This document shows, in pieces, positions 1 to 5,978 of a stretch of DNA of 7,277 nucleotides. Made by a program: the position numbers and the translations under genes. The stretch is from Candidatus Bathycorpusculum fermentans (lineage in GTDB: Archaea; Thermoproteota; Bathyarchaeia; Bathyarchaeales; Bathycorpusculaceae), in the NCBI GenBank assembly GCA_009787175.1, contig WRGM01000098.1, positions 1 through 7,277 on the forward strand, given 5' to 3'. The notes under the pieces are model-generated. The model made no database searches. It was not told the DNA's origin and saw nothing but the letters and a program-made list of their open reading frames with translations. Each line of letters opens with the position of its first letter. Position 1 is the stretch's first letter.

Positions 1-1
1 A

Positions 2-106
2 TGGTTTAGAAGATTGTCTAAGGATTATGAGATATTGACAAAGTCTGAGGAAACTAGGATATTGATTGCACATTCAACAGTTCTACTCAGGAGGCTCTGC
101 TATTGA
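2..106 (+). CDS. C-terminal end of an IS5-type DDE transposase (5'-truncated by window edge)
   Basis: An open frame runs in from the left edge and ends at TGA 104-106, giving 34 residues with no start inside the window. It begins WFRRLSKDYE and ends LLRRLCY. The string RRLSKDYE followed about 15 residues later by a hydrophobic helix ending in (L)LRRL is the typical tail of IS5-type (transposase_11/DDE) transposases, in the region after the catalytic glutamate. The catalytic residues lie outside the window, so I cannot tell whether the copy is intact. The right terminal repeat should lie shortly after the stop, but without the left end I cannot mark it. The family assignment rests on a short tail that I recognise by eye; the fact of a transposase tail is firmer than the subgroup. 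Confidence 0.72.
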   Translation, partial: WFRRLSKDYEILTKSEETRILIAHSTVLLRRLCY

Positions 107-257
107 ATACAGGTTCGCATACAAAACGTTAACACCATATTGTGCCTCCTATAAATATTCTCAAACATAACCTGTTAATGCACATTGCCTCTACCCGTAC
201 TTTTCATAAATTACTTAGTAGTAGTGTCCATGCATTTTTACACTTAATTTTTAAGTC
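107..257. other. Gene-free stretch between transposase tail and rRNA methyltransferase
   Basis: No frame of useful length on either strand. It should contain the right end of the upstream insertion sequence and the leader of the next gene. A short perfect inverted repeat (ACTTAA, 3-base loop, TTAAGT) sits at 242-256 just before the TATA-like box. It is AT-only and may simply be part of the promoter's AT-rich context. Confidence 0.5.
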
Positions 258-265
258 TTATTTAG
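258..265 (+). promoter_or_regulatory. TATA-like box for the rRNA methyltransferase gene
   Basis: TTATTTAG lies at -40 to -33 relative to the GTG start. The identical octamer sits at exactly the same distance before the prefoldin gene. Archaeal TATA boxes lie about 25 bases before the transcript start, so the leader would be only about 10 bases. That agrees with the weak ribosome site here (GTGA at 287-290, 7 bases before GTG). Confidence 0.5.
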
Positions 266-297
266 CCGATTGTGTTTAATGTAACTGTGAATTTACA

Positions 298-1650
298 GTG
301 TTAAAGAATGCTTGGACAATTGCCATTGAAACGCTAAGCTGGATCGAAATGCAACGCTTAAGCGAACACATCGCGTTGGTAAAGACCATTAAACAGTTAA
401 ATGAAACTAACTCAAATGCTATCCGCTACGCCTACGGCTTAGTAGTAGAAACAACCCGACACAAAAACCTGATAGACAAATTTATAAACGCTGCAATTGC
501 ACCTAAAAAAATTGAAGAATTCAACCTTGGACTACAATCATTCTTAAGACTTTACGTCTACCAGACACGCATCACCAAAAACTGGACTAAAAACAACAAT
601 ATACAAGAAGCCCAAAACATAGCCAGTACCGCCCGCTCAATCTTGGGATGGAAAACCATGTTACCCATAGAACCCTACCTTGGTTTCCTGCTAACACAAA
701 ATCTGCAGCCAATTTTAGAGACTATTGATGCTGAGGAACGCTTAAGTCTTGAAACTTTTCAGCAAACATGGTTTGTAAAATACTGCATTAACTTACTTGG
801 CAGTGAAGAAGCCGCCCTTTTTCTACGTGCAAGTAACACTCCACCGCCTGCGTACATTCGTATTAACACTCTTAAGGGTAAATTAGAGGACACTCTTCAA
901 AAACTCGCTGATGAGGGTGTAAAGCTCAAAAAAGCTGAGCCTCTGCAAGATGTATACAGAGTGCTTGAGCTCAAACAACCCTTACATACCCTTGAAAGCT
1001 TTAAACAGGGTCTGTTTTATGTTCAAGATAAAGCCAGTTGTTTTGCTGCTCAAACTGCTACACCTAAACCCGGCAATAAAATCCTCGACATTTGTGCTGC
1101 ACCTGGCGCTAAAACAACTTATCTTGCCCAGTTAATGCAAAATCAGGGAAGCATAACCTCTATAGATTTCTCTAAACGACGAATGAAAACCTGGCGGCAG
1201 GAAATTAACTACATGGGCGTAACAATTGCAGAAGCTATAACTGCTAACGCATGTTCCTCTCTGCCCTCCATTGAAGTGGCTGACATTGTCGTTTTAGATC
1301 CACCATGTACTAGCACAGGTGTCTTTGCTAAACAGCCCTCAGCAAAATGGCGGCTAAGTAAGAATTCAATAGAAAACATGGCAGAAGTTCAGCAGCAAAT
1401 GATAACTAATTGTGCACAACATGTCGCTGCAGGTGGTTACTTGATTTACTCTACTTGTAGTATAACAGTTGAAGAAAACGAGCTGGTTATAGAGCGTTTC
1501 TTAGCGGAGCATTCAGATTTTCGTCTAGTAGATCTTATGCCAGAGTTTGGTCTGCCGGGTTTGCGTGGGTTAACTAAATGTAGGCGTCTTTATCCTCATT
1601 TACATGACTGTAACGGTTTTTTTGTAGCTAAATTACAGAGGGTTTGTTAA
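298..1650 (+). CDS. NOL1/NOP2/Sun (RsmB-type) rRNA cytosine-C5 methyltransferase
   Basis: A 450-residue SAM-dependent enzyme expected to form 5-methylcytosine in rRNA, or possibly tRNA, in the cytoplasm. Residues 1 to about 135 form the all-helical NusB-like RNA-binding domain of RsmB-type members (ETTRHKNLID at 51-60). The Rossmann methyltransferase domain follows: SAM motif I DICAAPG at 264-270, motif II acid D290, motif IV DPPCT at 334-338 and motif VI STCS at 385-388. The cysteine pair C337 and C387 corresponds to the release and nucleophile cysteines of the family. The usual tail element (YPHLHDCNGFF, 432-442) is also present, so the enzyme looks intact and full length. GTG 298 is the first possible start after the in-frame TAA at 277-279. 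The exact target base cannot be read from sequence. The last 150 bases are richer in G and T than the rest. The gene stands alone, 80 bases before the prefoldin gene, which has its own promoter-like box. Confidence 0.93.
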   Translation: MLKNAWTIAIETLSWIEMQRLSEHIALVKTIKQLNETNSNAIRYAYGLVVETTRHKNLIDKFINAAIAPKKIEEFNLGLQSFLRLYVYQTRITKNWTKNNNIQEAQNIASTARSILGWKTMLPIEPYLGFLLTQNLQPILETIDAEERLSLETFQQTWFVKYCINLLGSEEAALFLRASNTPPPAYIRINTLKGKLEDTLQKLADEGVKLKKAEPLQDVYRVLELKQPLHTLESFKQGLFYVQDKASCFAAQTATPKPGNKILDICAAPGAKTTYLAQLMQNQGSITSIDFSKRRMKTWRQEINYMGVTIAEAITANACSSLPSIEVADIVVLDPPCTSTGVFAKQPSAKWRLSKNSIENMAEVQQQMITNCAQHVAAGGYLIYSTCSITVEENELVIERFLAEHSDFRLVDLMPEFGLPGLRGLTKCRRLYPHLHDCNGFFVAKLQRVC

Positions 1651-1690
1651 GTAAGCTTATGTAGTTGAAGTTTAGAGTTGGAAATGCTTA

Positions 1691-1698
1691 TTATTTAG
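1691..1698 (+). promoter_or_regulatory. TATA-like box for the prefoldin/DUF3194/DHH cluster
   Basis: TTATTTAG at -40 to -33 from the TTG start of the prefoldin gene, identical in sequence and spacing to the box before the methyltransferase gene. It lies in the 80-base gap 1651-1730, which also carries a direct repeat TGCTTATT (1685-1692 and 1701-1708). This implies the three-gene cluster can be transcribed separately from the upstream gene. Confidence 0.5.
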
Positions 1699-1730
1699 CT
1701 TGCTTATTGCCTGTTGCAGAGGATTAAACC

Positions 1731-2099
1731 TTGAGTGATGAATTATCAAAATTACCCCCAAATGTTCAAGAAAGATTATTACGTCTTCAGCAGCTACAGC
1801 AAACCTTGCAGTCTATACTTGCACAAAAACAGCAGATTGAAATGGAAAAAAATGAGGTGGAACAGACGCTTGCTGAAATGGCAAAAACTGCTGATGATGC
1901 AGTGCTTTACAAATCTATAGGTTCACTACTGGTAAAATCTGATAAAGCCACAGTTTCTGCTGATCTAAATGAACGCAAAGACCTTCTCGTGACACGTAGT
2001 ACTGTAATAGCAAAACAGGAAGAACGTATACGTAGTCAAGTTAAAGAGACACAAGCTAAACTTCAAGAAGATATAAACCCCATAGCGGGTCAACAATAA
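1731..2099 (+). CDS. pfdB: Prefoldin subunit beta
   Basis: Beta subunit of the archaeal hexameric prefoldin (two alpha, four beta), an ATP-independent cytosolic co-chaperone that holds unfolded proteins in coiled-coil tentacles and passes them to the thermosome. The 122 residues show the family plan: an N-terminal coiled coil (about 10-53, rich in Q, L, E and K), a central beta-hairpin segment with the signature YKSIGSLLVKSDK at 60-72, and a C-terminal coiled coil (about 80-115). Length is normal. The TTG start is supported by AGAGG at 1718-1722, 8 bases upstream; the in-frame protein then begins MSDELSKLPP, as usual for the family. The alpha subunit is not in this window. The next gene follows after 27 bases, so these probably share a transcript. 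Confidence 0.95.
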   Translation: MSDELSKLPPNVQERLLRLQQLQQTLQSILAQKQQIEMEKNEVEQTLAEMAKTADDAVLYKSIGSLLVKSDKATVSADLNERKDLLVTRSTVIAKQEERIRSQVKETQAKLQEDINPIAGQQ

Positions 2100-2126
2100 T
2101 CTTCTTTTTAGGAGCCGCTGTGACTT

Positions 2127-2417
2127 TTGGTAGAACTGGGTTTACCCGAATTATCTACCATACAAATTGAAGCTTTATGCGAAACAGCTGAAAATGCTGC
2201 CCGTAAACATATCCAAAATAGTATAAATTCTAAACTAATTGACCATTTAGATATAACTGTAGAAGCTCAAGGCACAAAACCTGTCGACTTAAGTGTTGAA
2301 ATAAACCTTACCCTAACCTCAGATGCTAAAAATGATGTTGACATAAATGCGCTAGTAAACGAAGCGGCTGCGCAAGCACATTTGGCAAGTGAAAATTTTT
2401 TGAGAAAATTAATATGA
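2127..2417 (+). CDS. DUF3194-like archaeal conserved protein of unknown function
   Basis: A 96-residue soluble protein with no signal or membrane segment. The opening GLPELSTIQIEAL, a helix, then alternating beta strands (about 43-70, DITVEAQG and LSVEINLTL) and a C-terminal amphipathic helix match the layout I recall for archaeal DUF3194 proteins, which commonly sit directly after the prefoldin beta gene. No catalytic motif is evident; a helix-strand-strand-helix fold is my reading of the pattern. The TTG start is forced, because an in-frame TGA lies at 2121-2123, only one codon upstream. AGGAG at 2110-2114 is 12 bases away, a rather long spacer. The stop overlaps the start of the DHH gene (ATGA, 2414-2417), implying translational coupling. 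Role is unknown; position suggests a link with the chaperone or with DHH-mediated turnover. Confidence 0.75.
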   Translation: MVELGLPELSTIQIEALCETAENAARKHIQNSINSKLIDHLDITVEAQGTKPVDLSVEINLTLTSDAKNDVDINALVNEAAAQAHLASENFLRKLI

Positions 2418-3409
2418 GCATTAATCAAATTGTGGATTTATTAAAAAAACAGCAAGCAACATTTGTATTACTACTCTGTCATAAAAGCGCGGATGCCGAC
2501 ACAATATGCGCTGCTTATGCACTTCAAGGCTTACTCAAACGCTTCCTGCCAGATTTAGTAATAGAAATTGGTACTCCACAAGGCATCAATAAGCCAACTA
2601 AACAATTACTAGAAAATTTATCCATAACAGTAGCTTTGAAGCCTAATATTGAATCTGCCAGCGTCATTTTTCTTATCGATATGAACACCGTTGAGCAGCT
2701 TGACGAAGTTGTTGATCAACTAAAAGCCTCAAATGCCCCCCTAATAATAATTGATCACCACGCCCCCAGCCCAGATACTATGCAAATTAGTGATTTTTGT
2801 TTAATAAATGAGCAAGCAGCAGCTACATGCGAAATTATCTATGACATGTATCAACAAGTCGGTGTTCAACTTGGGCTAAATGAGGCAAAAGCCCTCTTTG
2901 CCGGTATAGCTTTTGATACACGACATTTTGCGCTAGGAGACTCTGACACTTTTAGAATTGCCGGTGGACTTGTAAATGCAGGTGTAGATGCACGTGCCAT
3001 GCTCAACTTGTTTTCTAATCCAATTGATAATTCTGAACGCCTCGCTAAACTTAAAGCCTGTAAAAGAGCAAAAATTGTAAAAAACGGTGAATGGATAATA
3101 GCGTTATCTCATGTTAGTGCATATGAGGCTTCAGCTGCTAAATCTCTTGTTGACTTGGGCGCGCATGTGGCTGCTGTTGCGGGTAAGAAGGATGGTAAGC
3201 TTGAGGTTAGTCTTCGTTGTAGTCGTGAGTTTAATGAAAAAACGGGTATTCATCTTGGTAAAGATGTTTCTATGCCTTTAGGTGAGCTTCTTGGCGGTGT
3301 GGGTGGTGGTCATGCTATGGCTGCGGGTGTTAACGCTGTGGGTGATGTGGGTGATGTGTTGGATAGGTGTCTTAAACTTTTGAAAGAGAAAATGTCTTTT
3401 GATGTGTAG
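2414..3409 (+). CDS. DHH/DHHA1-family phosphoesterase (NrnA/RecJ-like)
   Basis: A 331-residue metal-dependent phosphoesterase expected to cleave short RNA/DNA oligonucleotides, pAp-type nucleotides or single-stranded nucleic acid. N-terminal DHH domain: HKSADAD at 23-29 (H23, D27, D29), D89 in FLIDM, DHH at 114-116 and D168 in FDTRH, together the usual set of manganese ligands. C-terminal DHHA1 domain: the GGGH substrate-binding motif at 297-300 within GGVGGGHAMAAG. Size matches NrnA-like two-domain proteins and is too short for a full bacterial RecJ. The exact substrate cannot be read from sequence. The ATG overlaps the previous stop by 4 bases; with only weak ribosome-site signal upstream, coupling to the DUF3194-like gene is likely. 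Codon use changes sharply at about 3110: the 5' part prefers A or C in third positions, the last 100 codons prefer T and G. It ends with TAG exactly where the family ends. Confidence 0.92.
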   Translation: MSINQIVDLLKKQQATFVLLLCHKSADADTICAAYALQGLLKRFLPDLVIEIGTPQGINKPTKQLLENLSITVALKPNIESASVIFLIDMNTVEQLDEVVDQLKASNAPLIIIDHHAPSPDTMQISDFCLINEQAAATCEIIYDMYQQVGVQLGLNEAKALFAGIAFDTRHFALGDSDTFRIAGGLVNAGVDARAMLNLFSNPIDNSERLAKLKACKRAKIVKNGEWIIALSHVSAYEASAAKSLVDLGAHVAAVAGKKDGKLEVSLRCSREFNEKTGIHLGKDVSMPLGELLGGVGGGHAMAAGVNAVGDVGDVLDRCLKLLKEKMSFDV

Positions 3410-3414
3410 TTATG

Positions 3415-3422
3415 CTTAAATG
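3415..3422 (+). promoter_or_regulatory. Possible TATA-like box for the ECF transporter genes
   Basis: CTTAAATG at -44 to -37 from the ATG of the first ECF ATPase, inside the 49-base gap after the DHH gene. The position is similar to the other candidate boxes but the sequence is a weaker match. Read-through from the upstream cluster is equally possible. Confidence 0.3.
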
Positions 3423-3458
3423 AATCTGTGTTGCGCTTATTGTTAGTGGGTTGGTATA

Positions 3459-4307
3459 ATGGCGGTAATTGAAGTTCGTGATCTCGTGTATACTTATCCT
3501 GGCGTGTCTAAGCCGTCTATTGATGGTGTTTCTCTTACGGTAGAGAAGGGTGAATTTGTGCTTATAACGGGTCCGAGTGGTTGTGGTAAGACTTCTCTTT
3601 GTCGGACTTTTAATGGTCTAATACCTCATTTTTATCAGGGTGAATTAAAGGGTCAGATTCTTGTTGCTGGTGAGGATGTAACTGGCAGGCAGACTTTTGA
3701 TATGGCCAAGCGTGTGGGGCTTGTTTTTCAGAATCCTGAGAATCAGCTTTTTGCGTTAAGTGTAGAGAAAGATGTTGCGTTTGGTTTGGAAAATCTGGGT
3801 ATGTCTCGTGATGAGATGCGTAAGCGTGTTGATTGGGCTCTTAATTTAGTGGGCATTTATGATTTGCGTGAGCGTGCTCCGCATGAAGTATCTGGAGGTC
3901 AGCAGCAGCGTGTGGCTATAGCCTCTGTATTAGCTATGCAACCAGAAATTATTGTGTTAGATGAGCCTACATCTTTTCTTGACCCTCTAAGTGCTGAGAG
4001 AATTTTTGAGGTTATATACAAACTTAATCAAGAACAGGGTATAACTGTAATTTTAGTAGAACACCGTCTTGACTTAACCGCCAAATACGCTAACCACCTA
4101 ATTGTAATGGATAAAGGCAAAATTTGTCTCGAAGGAAACCCCCACGATATTCTCTGCAATGAAGACGTAGGCAACATAGGCGTTGGCATACCTAAAGCAA
4201 CGTTACTCCATAAACAGTTAAAAATGAAAGGCTTTCCCGTTAACCCAAAGACGCCTCTTTGCTCAGATGAGCTTGCTGCTCAACTTTTGGAGGCGCTAAG
4301 CAAATAG
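3459..4307 (+). CDS. ecfA1: ECF transporter ATPase, first copy (EcfA1-type)
   Basis: A 282-residue ABC ATPase of an energy-coupling factor importer. It pairs with the second ATPase and drives the coupler EcfT from the cytoplasmic face. Motifs in order: aromatic A-loop Y11/Y13, Walker A GPSGCGKT at 38-45, Q-loop Q91 in VFQNPENQLF (the QNP(E/D)NQ form typical of ECF ATPases), signature SGGQQ at 145-149, Walker B IIVLDE at 164-169, D-loop FLDP at 173-176 and switch H202. All key residues are present and length is normal. ATG 3459 gives the expected N-terminus MAVIEVRDL; the ribosome site is poor (AGTGGG at 3445-3450). The first two thirds use G/T-ending codons (Lys 6 AAG to 1 AAA up to residue 122), the rest A-ending ones (9 AAA to 1 AAG). 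Two tandem stops, TAG and TAA, end the gene. A1 versus A2 naming follows gene order only. Confidence 0.93.
   Translation: MAVIEVRDLVYTYPGVSKPSIDGVSLTVEKGEFVLITGPSGCGKTSLCRTFNGLIPHFYQGELKGQILVAGEDVTGRQTFDMAKRVGLVFQNPENQLFALSVEKDVAFGLENLGMSRDEMRKRVDWALNLVGIYDLRERAPHEVSGGQQQRVAIASVLAMQPEIIVLDEPTSFLDPLSAERIFEVIYKLNQEQGITVILVEHRLDLTAKYANHLIVMDKGKICLEGNPHDILCNEDVGNIGVGIPKATLLHKQLKMKGFPVNPKTPLCSDELAAQLLEALSK
4289..4293 (+). promoter_or_regulatory. Strong ribosome binding site for the second ECF ATPase
   Basis: GGAGG, a perfect anti-16S match, lies inside the 3' end of the first ATPase gene. Ten bases separate it from the ATA codon at 4304-4306, in frame with the full second ATPase. By contrast the first in-frame ATG (4406) is more than 110 bases away. 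This site is the main evidence that translation begins near 4304. Confidence 0.6.
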
Positions 4308-5134
4308 TAATTACAGTTGAAAATATCCACTACTCCTATGTAAATAACATTGAAGCCCTAAAAGGAGTCTCCTTAACTGTTAAAAACGGCGATTTTATAG
4401 CCATTATGGGACAAAACGGCGCAGGAAAAACATCACTTATCAAACATTTCAACGGCTTACTAAAACCCTCTTCAGGCATAGTACGCGTAGATGATATTGA
4501 AACTACTAAAACCAGTGTTGCCACACTTGCAAAAAAAGTTGGCTTTGTATTTCAAAATCCTGATAATCAACTTTTCAGCGAAACTGTCGAAGACGAAATC
4601 GCCTTCGCCTTAAAAAATTTCGGATTCGATAAGGAAACAATAGACAAACGTGTAACCTGGGCTCTAGAATTCCTCTCATTATCTCAATACCGCAAAACTT
4701 CCCCTTTTCTCTTAAGCGGCGGTGAACGTAAACGCGTGGCATTAGCCTCCGTCTTAGCCTGGAATCCTGAAACTCTTGTACTTGATGAGCCAACTATTGG
4801 GCAGGATCATGAGCAGAAAGAAAAACTACGCCAATTCATAATACAACTACAAAATGAAAAAAAAACTGTAGTCATGGTAACCCACGATGTCGAATTTGTA
4901 GCTGAATGCAATCCACGTGTAATCCTTATGCGAGAAGGCAAAATAATCGCCGACGGCCCCTCTAAAAGCATTTTAACATCACCAAAGCTACTTGAAGAAT
5001 GCTCCATTGTCCTCCCACAGATAACACAGGTATTCACTAAACTCGCACCCATAGGCCTACCCGACAACATAATAGACGTCGATGAAGCCGAAACCGCATT
5101 AATAGCCAAAGCCAAGGAGAACAGATACTATTGA
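4304..5134 (+). CDS. ecfA2: ECF transporter ATPase, second copy (EcfA2-type), with non-canonical or damaged start
   Basis: ABC ATPase partner of the preceding protein. Numbered from ATA 4304 it has 276 residues: A-loop HYSY at 9-12, Walker A GQNGAGKT at 36-43, Q-loop Q84 in VFQNPDNQLF, signature LSGGE at 137-141, Walker B TLVLDE at 157-162, D-loop GQD and switch H194. The first in-frame ATG (4406) is the residue just before Walker A; starting there would delete the first strands and the A-loop. Upstream translation in the same frame gives ITVENIHYSY and ALKGVSLTVKNGDF, unmistakable ECF ATPase sequence. Yet the open stretch from the TGA at 4268-4270 to 4406 holds no ATG, GTG or TTG. ATA 4304 is 10 bases after GGAGG 4289-4293; ATT 4310 is an alternative. 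A G-to-A change at 4306 would turn ATG into ATA. The stop overlaps the EcfT start by 4 bases. Product identity is sure; the start is not. Confidence 0.85.
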   Translation: MVITVENIHYSYVNNIEALKGVSLTVKNGDFIAIMGQNGAGKTSLIKHFNGLLKPSSGIVRVDDIETTKTSVATLAKKVGFVFQNPDNQLFSETVEDEIAFALKNFGFDKETIDKRVTWALEFLSLSQYRKTSPFLLSGGERKRVALASVLAWNPETLVLDEPTIGQDHEQKEKLRQFIIQLQNEKKTVVMVTHDVEFVAECNPRVILMREGKIIADGPSKSILTSPKLLEECSIVLPQITQVFTKLAPIGLPDNIIDVDEAETALIAKAKENRYY

Positions 5135-5937
5135 GCGTTTTCGACGGCCTAAAATTCCGAAAAATCTCCTCACCAATACATAACCTAGACCCAAGAATCA
5201 AATTCATCTATGTTATCGCCATATTTATCTGCGCAATACTATTCCCACAAATGCTACCGCTCATAATATTATTCATAATACAACTCCCATTCGTATTTAT
5301 AGCCAAAGTCCAAAAACAATGGATAAGGTCCCTCCGCGGCGCCGCCTTCCTAGCAGCCTTCATATTTATCATAAACGTCCTAACAACCTTTTTCTACAAC
5401 AACTATACCCTAACATTTACCAATGTTGAATCCGCATTAGCTATGACCACCCGCTTTATAGTATTAGTAGAATCCTTCTCTCTCTTCTTTCTAACAACCT
5501 CACCTGACCACTTAGGCCTAGCATTCGAACAATCACACATGCCATACGAATTCGCCTTCGCATTCACCACCGCCGTACGCTTCGTACCCGTCATGGCAGA
5601 AGAAGCCCAAACCATCATGGATGCCCAAAAAGCACGCGGATTAGAACTAGAAAAAGGCAACATACTAAAACGCATAAGAAACTATATCCCCATACTCATA
5701 CCCCTAATAGTTAGCGCCATAAGACGCAGCATGGAACTCGCAGAAGCTATGGAATCACGCGCATGGGGCGCTACAAAAAAACGCACAAACCTATATCTAC
5801 TAAAACTCCACAAAGCAGACTATATACTAATCAGCCTAACCATACTACTACTAATTATAACAATTTACACGAAACTCTACGTACAAATCCCGCAGATAAG
5901 CGAACTTTTAACATCCCTTACCCTCTTTGCTACCTAA
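5131..5937 (+). CDS. ecfT: ECF transporter transmembrane coupling protein EcfT
   Basis: A 268-residue integral membrane protein that transmits ATP hydrolysis by the two ATPases to a toppling S component. Hydrophobic segments lie at about 24-57 (probably two helices), 70-90, 106-123, 185-197 and 231-250. Between them is the long cytoplasmic region with the two coupling-helix signatures: ARG at 168-170 (AQKARG) and SRA at 209-211 (AMESRAWG), which contact the ATPases. The N-terminal element HNLDPRIKF at 17-25 is typical. TTG 5131 overlaps the previous TGA (TTGA); AGGAG at 5115-5119, 11 bases upstream, supports it. Third positions are strongly A/C-biased here, unlike the 5' part of the first ATPase gene. 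No S component is adjacent: the next gene is convergent, so the substrate (vitamin, cobalt/nickel or other) cannot be inferred. A module with shared use by several S proteins is likely. Confidence 0.93.
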   Translation: MSVFDGLKFRKISSPIHNLDPRIKFIYVIAIFICAILFPQMLPLIILFIIQLPFVFIAKVQKQWIRSLRGAAFLAAFIFIINVLTTFFYNNYTLTFTNVESALAMTTRFIVLVESFSLFFLTTSPDHLGLAFEQSHMPYEFAFAFTTAVRFVPVMAEEAQTIMDAQKARGLELEKGNILKRIRNYIPILIPLIVSAIRRSMELAEAMESRAWGATKKRTNLYLLKLHKADYILISLTILLLIITIYTKLYVQIPQISELLTSLTLFAT

Positions 5938-5978
5938 ACATTTTATGCGTGAATAAATAATAAAAAATGTAGAGAATA
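5938..5978. terminator. Convergent intergenic region with likely terminator for the minus-strand gene
   Basis: The 41-base gap between the EcfT stop and the stop of the facing gene. Read on the minus strand, 5951-5970 is a long T-rich run (six T, then TATTATTTATT), as expected of archaeal oligo-T terminators. ACATTTT (5938-5944) and AAAATGT (5964-5970) form a 7-bp AT-only inverted repeat, which could serve both directions weakly. Plus-strand termination signal is poorer (only TTTT). Confidence 0.45.

Noticed and set aside
109..125. T-loop-like GGTTCGCAT suggesting a tRNA or attachment site
   Set aside because: No acceptor stem, D-arm or anticodon arm can be formed around it.
950..1920. Short plus-strand frames inside the methyltransferase (950-1135) and prefoldin (1735-1920) genes and, further on, at the end of ecfT (5763-5960)
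   Set aside because: All are out-of-frame shadows of genes with clear family motifs.
3407..4307. TAG stops of the DHH and first ECF ATPase genes as possible pyrrolysine codons
   Set aside because: Both fall exactly where the families end; the second is followed at once by TAA, and the first gives no conserved continuation.
4299..4310. Programmed -1 frameshift fusing the two ECF ATPases
   Set aside because: The site AGCAAATAG lacks a proper slippery heptamer and an evident downstream structure, and the strong GGAGG argues for separate initiation; kept only as an alternative in the start-codon finding.
4336..5115. Minus-strand open frames of 62, 72 and 102 codons within the second ECF ATPase gene
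   Set aside because: They lie antisense to a well-supported gene, have low-complexity or arginine/serine-rich products with no recognisable motif, and no ribosome site; they are codon-bias shadows.
4406..5134. Taking ATG 4406 as the true start of the second ECF ATPase
   Set aside because: It would begin at the Walker A loop and lose the first strands and the A-loop, while the upstream in-frame sequence is clearly conserved ECF ATPase and is preceded by a perfect ribosome site.
5403..5675. 90-codon minus-strand frame inside ecfT
   Set aside because: Antisense to conserved EcfT sequence, including the first coupling motif, and with no known domain.
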